Source: Escarpia spicata
Lineage: Eukaryota; Annelida; Polychaeta; Sabellida; Siboglinidae
DNA length: 64,000 nt
Direction of reading: 5' to 3'
NCBI GenBank assembly: GCA_963995525.1
Contig: CAXEFP010000936.1
Coordinates: 1-64,000, forward strand
Every line of letters starts with the position of its first letter. Position 1 is the stretch's first letter. The notes beneath the pieces were generated by a model. It ran no database searches, was not told where the DNA came from, and worked only from the letters and a program-made list of their open reading frames with translations. Both the position numbers and the translations under genes were made by a program. Positions 54,801 to 64,000 of this stretch are shown one piece after another.

Positions 54801-57800
54801 AAATGGGGATGAGTTTTCACACCTATAACTTACGTAATATGTTCTTGTAACTTACGTGACGGAGATAAAACGGTAACATGCATTCCCATTTGTGGTTAAT
54901 CTAGTTATGTGTGTAGCTTGATATCAGTCTAGCCTTCGTGAAGATTTGTAACATGCAAAACATCTATTTGGGGTAAGACCACATTAAGGATCCGTCCGCC
55001 GAAAAAAGTGCACTTAAAATACCGTTATGCTGTGATATGCATAAATTTTGTTCGAAAACTTTGACATGGGACATGTTTGTATCGTGAGTACTGAATGTAC
55101 TGCTGCTTTAGACAAGATAAAACATCAAATGGGGATGAGTTTTCACACCTATAACTTACGTAATATGTTCTTGTAACTTACGTGACGGAGATAAAACGGT
55201 AACATGCATTCCCATTTGTGGTTAATCTAGTTATGTGTGTAGCTTGATATCAGTCTAGCCTTCGTGAAGATTTGTAACATGCAAAACATCTATTTGGGGT
55301 AAGACCACATTAAGGATCCGTCCGCCGAAAAAAGTGCACTTAAAATACCGTTATGCTGTGATATGCATAAATTTTGTTCGAAAACTTTGACATGGGACAT
55401 GTTTGTATCGTGAGTACTGAATGTACTGCTGCTTTAGACAAGATAAAACATCAAATGGGGATGAGTTTTCACACCTATAACTTACGTAATATGTTCTTGT
55501 AACTTACGTGACGGAGATAAAACGGTAACATGCATTCCCATTTGTGGTTAATCTAGTTATGTGTGTAGCTTGATATCAGTCTAGCCTTCGTGAAGATTTG
55601 TAACATGCAAAACATCTATTTGGGGTAAGACCACATTAAGGATCCGTCCGCCGAAAAAAGTGCACTTAAAATACCGTTATGCTGTGATATGCAGAAATTT
55701 TGTTCGAAAACTTTGACATGGGACATGTTTGTATCGTGAGTACTGAATGTACTGCTGCTTTAGACAAGATAAAACATCAAATGGGGATGAGTTTTCACAC
55801 CTATAACTTACGTAATATGTTCTTGTAACTTACGTGACGGAGATAAAACGGTAACATGCATTCCCATTTGTGGTTAATCTAGTTATGTGTGTAGCTTGAT
55901 ATCAGTCTAGCCTTCGTGAAGATTTGTAACATGCAAAACATCTATTTGGGGTAAGACCACATTAAGGATCCGTCCGCCGAAAAAAGTGCACTTAAAATAC
56001 CGTTATGCTGTGATATGCAGAAATTTTGTTCGAAAACTTTGACATGGGACATGTTTGTATCGTGAGTACTGAATGTACTGATGCTTTAGACAAGATAAAA
56101 CATCAAATGGGGATGAGTTTTCACACCTATAACTTACGTAATATGTTCTTGTAACTTACGTGACGGAGATAAAACGGTAACATGCATTCCCATTTGTGGT
56201 TAATCTAGTTATGTGTGTAGCTTGATATCAGTCTAGCCTTCGTGAAGATTTGTAACATGCAAAACATCTATTTGGGGTAAGACCACATTAAGGATCCGTC
56301 CGCCGAAAAAAGTGCACTTAAAATACCGTTATGCTGTGATATGCAGAAATTTTGTTCGAAAACTTTGACATGGGACATGTTTGTATCGTGAGTACTGAAT
56401 GTACTGCTGCTTTAGACAAGATAAAACATCAAATGGGGATGAGTTTTCACACCTATAACTTACGTAATATGTTCTTGTAACTTACGTGACGGAGATAAAA
56501 CGGTAACATGCATTCCCATTTGTGGTTAATCTAGTTATGTGTGTAGCTTGATATCAGTCTAGCCTTCGTGAAGATTTGTAACATGCAAAACATCTATTTG
56601 GGGTAAGACCACATTAAGGATCCGTCCGCCGAAAAAAGTGCACTTAAAATACCGTTATGCTGTGATATGCAGAAATTTTGTTCGAAAACTTTGACATGGG
56701 ACATGTTTGTATCGTGAGTACTGAATGTACTGCTGCTTTAGACAAGATAAAACATCAAATGGGGATGAGTTTTCACACCTATAACTTACGTAATATGTTC
56801 TTGTAACTTACGTGACGGAGATAAAACGGTAACATGCATTCCCATTTGTGGTTAATCTAGTTATGTGTGTAGCTTGATATCAGTCTAGCCTTCGTGAAGA
56901 TTTGTAACATGCAAAACATCTATTTGGGGTAAGACCACATTAAGGATCCGTCCGCCGAAAAAAGTGCACTTAAAATACCGTTATGCTGTGATATGCAGAA
57001 ATTTTGTTCGAAAACTTTGACATGGGACATGTTTGTATCGTGAGTACTGAATGTACTGATGCTTTAGACAAGATAAAACATCAAATGGGGATGAGTTTTC
57101 ACACCTATAACTTACGTAATATGTTCTTGTAACTTACGTGACGGAGATAAAACGGTAACATGCATTCCCATTTGTGGTTAATCTAGTTATGTGTGTAGCT
57201 TGATATCAGTCTAGCCTTCGTGAAGATTTGTAACATGCAAAACATCTATTTGGGGTAAGACCACATTAAGGATCCGTCCGCCGAAAAAAGTGCACTTAAA
57301 ATACCGTTATGCTGTGATATGCATAAATTTTGTTCGAAAACTTTGACATGGGACATGTTTGTATCGTGAGTACTGAATGTACTGCTGCTTTAGACAAGAT
57401 AAAACATCAAATGGGGATGAGTTTTCACACCTATAACTTACGTAATATGTTCTTGTAACTTACGTGACGGAGATAAAACGGTAACATGCATTCCCATTTG
57501 TGGTTAATCTAGTTATGTGTGTAGCTTGATATCAGTCTAGCCTTCGTGAAGATTTGTAACATGCAAAACATCTATTTGGGGTAAGACCACATTAAGGATC
57601 CGTCCGCCGAAAAAAGTGCACTTAAAATACCGTTATGCTGTGATATGCATAAATTTTTTTCGAAAACTTTGACATGGGACATGTTTGTATCGTGAGTACT
57701 GAATGTACTGCTGCTTTAGACAAGATAAAACATCAAATGGGGATGAGTTTTCACACCTATAACTTACGTAATATGTTCTTGTAACTTACGTGACGGAGAT

Positions 57801-60800
57801 AAAACGGTAACATGCATTCCCATTTGTGGTTAATCTAGTTATGTGTGTAGCTTGATATCAGTCTAGCCTTCGTGAAGATTTGTAACATGCAAAACATCTA
57901 TTTGGGGTAAGACCACATTAAGGATCCGTCCGCCGAAAAAAGTGCACTTAAAATACCGTTATGCTGTGATATGCATAAATTTTGTTCGAAAACTTTGACA
58001 TGGGACATGTTTGTATCGTGAGTACTGAATGTACTGCTGCTTTAGACAAGATAAAACATCAAATGGGGATGAGTTTTCACACCTATAACTTACGTAATAT
58101 GTTCTTGTAACTTACGTGACGGAGATAAAACGGTAACATGCATTCCCATTTGTGGTTAATCTAGTTATGTGTGTAGCTTGATATCAGTCTAGCCTTCGTG
58201 AAGATTTGTAACATGCAAAACATCTATTTGGGGTAAGACCACATTAAGGATCCGTCCGCCGAAAAAAGTGCACTTAAAATACCGTTATGCTGTGATATGC
58301 ATAAATTTTTTTCGAAAACTTTGACATGGGACATGTTTGTATCGTGAGTACTGAATGTACTGCTGCTTTAGACAAGATAAAACATCAAATGGGGATGAGT
58401 TTTCACACCTATAACTTACGTAATATGTTCTTGTAACTTACGTGACGGAGATAAAACGGTAACATGCATTCCCATTTGTGGTTAATCTAGTTATGTGTGT
58501 AGCTTGATATCAGTCTAGCCTTCGTGAAGATTTGTAACATGCAAAACATCTATTTGGGGTAAGACCACATTAAGGATCCGTCCGCCGAAAAAAGTGCACT
58601 TAAAATACCGTTATGCTGTGATATGCAGAAATTTTGTTCGAAAACTTTGACATGGGACATGTTTGTATCGTGAGTACTGAATGTACTGCTGCTTTAGACA
58701 AGATAAAACATCAAATGGGGATGAGTTTTCACACCTATAACTTACGTAATATGTTCTTGTAACTTACGTGACGGAGATAAAACGGTAACATGCATTCCCA
58801 TTTGTGGTTAATCTAGTTATGTGTGTAGCTTGATATCAGTCTAGCCTTCGTGAAGATTTGTAACATGCAAAACATCTATTTGGGGTAAGACCACATTAAG
58901 GATCCGTCCGCCGAAAAAAGTGCACTTAAAATACCGTTATGCTGTGATATGCATAAATTTTGTTCGAAAACTTTGACATGGGACATGTTTGTATCGTGAG
59001 TACTGAATGTACTGCTGCTTTAGACAAGATAAAACATCAAATGGGGATGAGTTTTCACACCTATAACTTACGTAATATGTTCTTGTAACTTACGTGACGG
59101 AGATAAAACGGTAACATGCATTCCCATTTGTGGTTAATCTAGTTATGTGTGTAGCTTGATATCAGTCTAGCCTTCGTGAAGATTTGTAACATGCAAAACA
59201 TCTATTTGGGGTAAGACCACATTAAGGATCCGTCCGCCGAAAAAAGTGCACTTAAAATACCGTTATGCTGTGATATGCATAAATTTTGTTCGAAAACTTT
59301 GACATGGGACATGTTTGTATCGTGAGTACTGAATGTACTGCTGCTTTAGACAAGATAAAACATCAAATGGGGATGAGTTTTCACACCTATAACTTACGTA
59401 ATATGTTCTTGTAACTTACGTGACGGAGATAAAACGGTAACATGCATTCCCATTTGTGGTTAATCTAGTTATGTGTGTAGCTTGATATCAGTCTAGCCTT
59501 CGTGAAGATTTGTAACATGCAAAACATCTATTTGGGGTAAGACCACATTAAGGATCCGTCCGCCGAAAAAAGTGCACTTAAAATACCGTTATGCTGTGAT
59601 ATGCATAAATTTTGTTCGAAAACTTTGACATGGGACATGTTTGTATCGTGAGTACTGAATGTACTGCTGCTTTAGACAAGATAAAACATCAAATGGGGAT
59701 GAGTTTTCACACCTATAACTTACGTAATATGTTCTTGTAACTTACGTGACGGAGATAAAACGGTAACATGCATTCCCATTTGTGGTTAATCTAGTTATGT
59801 GTGTAGCTTGATATCAGTCTAGCCTTCGTGAAGATTTGTAACATGCAAAACATCTATTTGGGGTAAGACCACATTAAGGATCCGTCCGCCGAAAAAAGTG
59901 CACTTAAAATACCGTTATGCTGTGATATGCATAAATTTTGTTCGAAAACTTTGACATGGGACATGTTTGTATCGTGAGTACTGAATGTACTGCTGCTTTA
60001 GACAAGATAAAACATCAAATGGGGATGAGTTTTCACACCTATAACTTACGTAATATGTTCTTGTAACTTACGTGACGGAGATAAAACGGTAACATGCATT
60101 CCCATTTGTGGTTAATCTAGTTATGTGTGTAGCTTGATATCAGTCTAGCCTTCGTGAATATTTGTAACATGCAAAACATCTATTTGGGGTAAGACCACAT
60201 TAAGGATCCGTCCGCCGAAAAAAGTGCACTTAAAATACCGTTATGCTGTGATATGCATAAATTTTGTTCGAAAAATTTGACATGGGACATGTTTGTATCG
60301 TGAGTACTGAATGTACTGCTGCTTTAGACAAGATAAAACATCAAATGGGGATGAGTTTTCACACCTATAACTTACGTAATATGTTCTTGTAACTTACGTG
60401 ACGGAGATAAAACGGTAACATGCATTCCCATTTGTGGTTAATCTAGTTATGTGTGTAGCTTGATATCAGTCTAGCCTTCGTGAAGATTTGTAACATGCAA
60501 AACATCTATTTGGGGTAAGACCACATTAAGGATCCGTCCGCCGAAAAAAGTGCACTTAAAATACCGTTATGCTGTGATATGCATAAATTTTGTTCGAAAA
60601 CTTTGACATGGGACATGTTTGTATCGTGAGTACTGAATGTACTGCTGCTTTAGACAAGATAAAACATCAAATGGGGATGAGTTTTCACACCTATAACTTA
60701 CGTAATATGTTCGTGTAACTTACGTGACGGAGATAAAACGGTAACATGCATTCCCATTTGTGGTTAATCTAGTTATGTGTGTAGCTTGATATCAGTCTAG

Positions 60801-63800
60801 CCTTCGTGAAGATTTGTAACATGCAAAACATCTATTTGGGGTAAGACCACATTAAGGATCCGTCCGCCGAAAAAAGTGCACTTAAAATACCGTTATGCTG
60901 TGATATGCAGAAATTTTGTTCGAAAACTTTGACATGGGACATGTTTGTATCGTGAGTACTGAATGTACTGCTGCTTTAGACAAGATAAAACATCAAATGG
61001 GGATGAGTTTTCACACCTATAACTTACGTAATATGTTCTTGTAACTTACGTGACGGAGATAAAACGGTAACATGCATTCCCATTTGTGGTTAATCTAGTT
61101 ATGTGTGTAGCTTGATATCAGTCTAGCCTTCGTGAAGATTTGTAACATGCAAAACATCTATTTGGGGTAAGACCACATTAAGGATCCGTCCGCCGAAAAA
61201 AGTGCACTTAAAATACCGTTATGCTGTGATATGCAGAAATTTTGTTCGAAAACTTTGACATGGGACATGTTTGTATCGTGAGTACTGAATGTACTGCTGC
61301 TTTAGACAAGATAAAACATCAAATGGGGATGAGTTTTCACACCTATAACTTACGTAATATGTTCGTGTAACTTACGTGACGGAGATAAAACGGTAACATG
61401 CATTCCCATTTGTGGTTAATCTAGTTATGTGTGTAGCTTGATATCAGTCTAGCCTTCGTGAAGATTTGTAACATGCAAAACATCTATTTGGGGTAAGACC
61501 ACATTAAGGATCCGTCCGCCGAAAAAAGTGCACTTAAAATACCGTTATGCTGTGATATGCAGAAATTTTGTTCGAAAACTTTGACATGGGACATGTTTGT
61601 ATCGTGAGTACTGAATGTACTGCTGCTTTAGACAAGATAAAACATCAAATGGGGATGAGTTTTCACACCTATAACTTACGTAATATGTTCTTGTAACTTA
61701 CGTGACGGAGATAAAACGGTAACATGCATTCCCATTTGTGGTTAATCTAGTTATGTGTGTAGCTTGATATCAGTCTAGCCTTCGTGAAGATTTGTAACAT
61801 GCAAAACATCTATTTGGGGTAAGACCACATTAAGGATCCGTCCGCCGAAAAAAGTGCACTTAAAATACCGTTATGCTGTGATATGCAGAAATTTTGTTCG
61901 AAAACTTTGACATGGGACATGTTTGTATCGTGAGTACTGAATGTACTGCTGCTTTAGACAAGATAAAACATCAAATGGGGATGAGTTTTCACACCTATAA
62001 CTTACGTAATATGTTCTTGTAACTTACGTGACGGAGATAAAACGGTAACATGCATTCCCATTTGTGGTTAATCTAGTTATGTGTGTAGCTTGATATCAGT
62101 CTAGCCTTCGTGAAGATTTGTAACATGCAAAACATCTATTTGGGGTAAGACCACATTAAGGATCCGTCCGCCGAAAAAAGTGCACTTAAAATACCGTTAT
62201 GCTGTGATATGCAGAAATTTTGTTCGAAAACTTTGACATGGGACATGTTTGTATCGTGAGTACTGAATGTACTGCTGCTTTAGACAAGATAAAACATCAA
62301 ATGGGGATGAGTTTTCACACCTATAACTTACGTAATATGTTCTTGTAACTTACGTGACGGAGATAAAACGGTAACATGCATTCCCATTTGTGGTTAATCT
62401 AGTTATGTGTGTAGCTTGATATCAGTCTAGCCTTCGTGAAGATTTGTAACATGCAAAACATCTATTTGGGGTAAGACCACATTAAGGATCCGTCCGCCGA
62501 AAAAAGTGCACTTAAAATACCGTTATGCTGTGATATGCATAAATTTTGTTCGAAAACTTTGACATGGGACATGTTTGTATCGTGAGTACTGAATGTACTG
62601 CTGCTTTAGACAAGATAAAACATCAAATGGGGATGAGTTTTCACACCTATAACTTACGTAATATGTTCTTGTAACTTACGTGACGGAGATAAAACGGTAA
62701 CATGCATTCCCATTTGTGGTTAATCTAGTTATGTGTGTAGCTTGATATCAGTCTAGCCTTCGTGAAGATTTGTAACATGCAAAACATCTATTTGGGGTAA
62801 GACCACATTAAGGATCCGTCCGCCGAAAAAAGTGCACTTAAAATACCGTTATGCTGTGATATGCATAAATTTTGTTCGAAAACTTTGACATGGGACATGT
62901 TTGTATCGTGAGTACTGAATGTACTGCTGCTTTAGACAAGATAAAACATCAAATGGGGATGAGTTTTCACACCTATAACTTACGTAATATGTTCTTGTAA
63001 CTTACGTGACGGAGATAAAACGGTAACATGCATTCCCATTTGTGGTTAATCTAGTTATGTGTGTAGCTTGATATCAGTCTAGCCTTCGTGAATATTTGTA
63101 ACATGCAAAACATCTATTTGGGGTAAGACCACATTAAGGATCCGTCCGCCGAAAAAAGTGCACTTAAAATACCGTTATGCTGTGATATGCATAAATTTTG
63201 TTCGAAAATTTTTACATGGGACATGTTTGTATCGTGAGTACTGAATGTACTGCTGCTTTAGACAAGATAAAACATCAAATGGGGATGAGTTTTCACACCT
63301 ATAACTTACGTAATATGTTCTTGTAACTTACGTGACGGAGATAAAACGGTAACATGCATTCCCATTTGTGGTTAATCTAGTTATGTGTGTAGCTTGATAT
63401 CAGTCTAGCCTTCGTGAAGATTTGTAACATGCAAAACATCTATTTGGGGTAAGACCACATTAAGGATCCGTCCGCCGAAAAAAATGCACTTAAAATACCG
63501 TTATGCTGTGATATGCATAAATTTTGTTCGAAAACTTTGACATGGGACATGTTTGTATCGTGAGTACTGAATGTACTGCTGCTTTAGACAAGATAAAACA
63601 TCAAATGGGGATGAGTTTTCACACCTATAACTTACGTAATATGTTCTTGTAACTTACGTGACGGAGATAAAACGGTAACATGCATTCCCATTTGTGGTTA
63701 ATCTAGTTATGTGTGTAGCTTGATATCAGTCTAGCCTTCGTGAAGATTTGTAACATGCAAAACATCTATTTGGGGTAAGACCACATTAAGGATCCGTCCG

Positions 63801-63901
63801 CCGAAAAAAGTGCACTTAAAATACCGTTATGCTGTGATATGCAGAAATTTTGTTCGAAAACTTTGACATGGGACATGTTTGTATCGTGAGTACTGAATGT
63901 A
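51840..63901. repeat. Most homogeneous part of the array
   Basis: M160-M196. In M162-M172 (52492-56077) I noticed no difference except T or G at position 269, in the order G G T T T G G T T G G. Later copies show a few paired markers: CTGATGC in M173 and M176 (56081 and 57059, three monomers apart); a T7 run in M177 and M179 (two apart); TTCGTGT in M187 and M189 (two apart); GAATATTTG with altered A/T runs in M185 and M194 (nine apart). The 138-C, 165-A, 191-A and 203 variants are absent here. Confidence 0.75.
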
Positions 63902-64000
63902 CTGCTGCTTTAGACAAGATAAAACATCAAATGGGGATGAGTTTTCACACCTATAACTTACGTAATATGTTCTTGTAACTTACGTGACGGAGATAAAACG
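63902..64000. repeat. Partial monomer M197 cut by the window edge
   Basis: The first 99 bp of a unit, ending at GATAAAACG, identical to the common sequence over that span. The array clearly continues beyond the window. Confidence 0.97.

Larger units (their letters stand above)
1..64000. repeat. 326-bp tandem satellite DNA array filling the window
   Basis: The same unit recurs head to tail from the first to the last base, always in the same orientation. Successive copies of the start word CTGCTGCTTTAG lie at 1, 327, 653, 979 and so on, giving a 326-bp period; the last start is at 63902. That makes 196 complete copies and one partial copy. The total drift from an exact 326-bp ladder is +5 bp, fully explained by six monomers with small indels. 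Copies differ mostly by a handful of substitutions. No gene, transposon or spacer interrupts the array and neither end is reached. Arrays of this kind, with a unit near twice nucleosome length, usually form centromeric or pericentromeric heterochromatin and can serve as the platform for CENH3 chromatin; that role is inferred from the family type and not shown by the sequence. Length and BamHI site recall the beet pBV satellite, which is unverified. Confidence 0.98.

Noticed and set aside
1..64000. CRISPR array
   Set aside because: The repeat is 326 bp with no unique spacers; consecutive units are almost identical along their full length.
1..64000. Ribosomal or 5S RNA gene repeats
   Set aside because: No stretch resembling rRNA or an internal pol III promoter of a 5S gene was recognised, and the G+C content is low throughout.
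1..64000. Retrotransposon or transposon remnants
   Set aside because: No LTR, terminal inverted repeat, target-site duplication or non-satellite segment was found; the monomer ladder is unbroken to within single bases.
1..64000. Inverted blocks of satellite
   Set aside because: Every monomer start word reads in the + direction, with no reversed copies.

Overview
The whole 64-kb window is one uninterrupted head-to-tail satellite DNA array. The unit is 326 bp, about 37% G+C, with a BamHI site (GGATCC) in every copy I read. I count 196 complete monomers (1-63901) plus a 99-bp partial copy (63902-64000). All copies face the same way. The array runs off both edges, so neither boundary is visible. 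I see no protein gene, RNA gene, transposable element, inversion, spacer or unrelated insertion. Monomers differ by only a few bases each.

A pure, long, nearly length-invariant array of a unit close to two nucleosome lengths is typical of eukaryotic centromeric or pericentromeric heterochromatin. The organism cannot be proved from this window. Unit length plus the diagnostic BamHI site recall the pBV (BamHI) centromeric satellite of beet (Beta vulgaris), which I remember as about 326-327 bp. I cannot compare the actual sequences, so this is a lead and not an identification. CpG is not depleted (11 per monomer, about 11 expected), which argues against a vertebrate.

Monomer starts, numbering copies M1-M197 from the left edge: M1-12 at 1+326(k-1); M13-19 at 3914+326(k-13); M20-63 at 6197+326(k-20); M64-78 at 20543+326(k-64); M79-81 at 25434+326(k-79); M82-87 at 26411+326(k-82); M88-197 at 28368+326(k-88). 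Only six monomers carry a net length change. Unit positions quoted below count from the first base of M1.

Layout by variants. (1) 1-28367: a G-to-C variant at unit position 138 recurs and there are several multimeric duplications: a 7-mer (3587-8152), 4-mers (8479-11086 and 11087-13694), a 5-mer (14999-18258), a 10-monomer register (18259-23802) and a 9-monomer register (23803-29019). (2) 29020-51187: the position-138 variant is gone and a G-to-A variant at unit position 165 appears, with an 8-mer (34562-39777) and a 4-mer (46298-48905). (3) 51840-63901: the most uniform part, with little besides a two-state T/G site at unit position 269. The window thus records layered local amplification of short monomer blocks, as expected from unequal exchange or replication-based amplification with gene conversion.

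The 326-bp unit itself looks like a decayed dimer of two half-units of about 163 bp, and its variation is concentrated in one short strip (about 264-292). I found no new gene-based system; the interest lies in satellite architecture and evolution.
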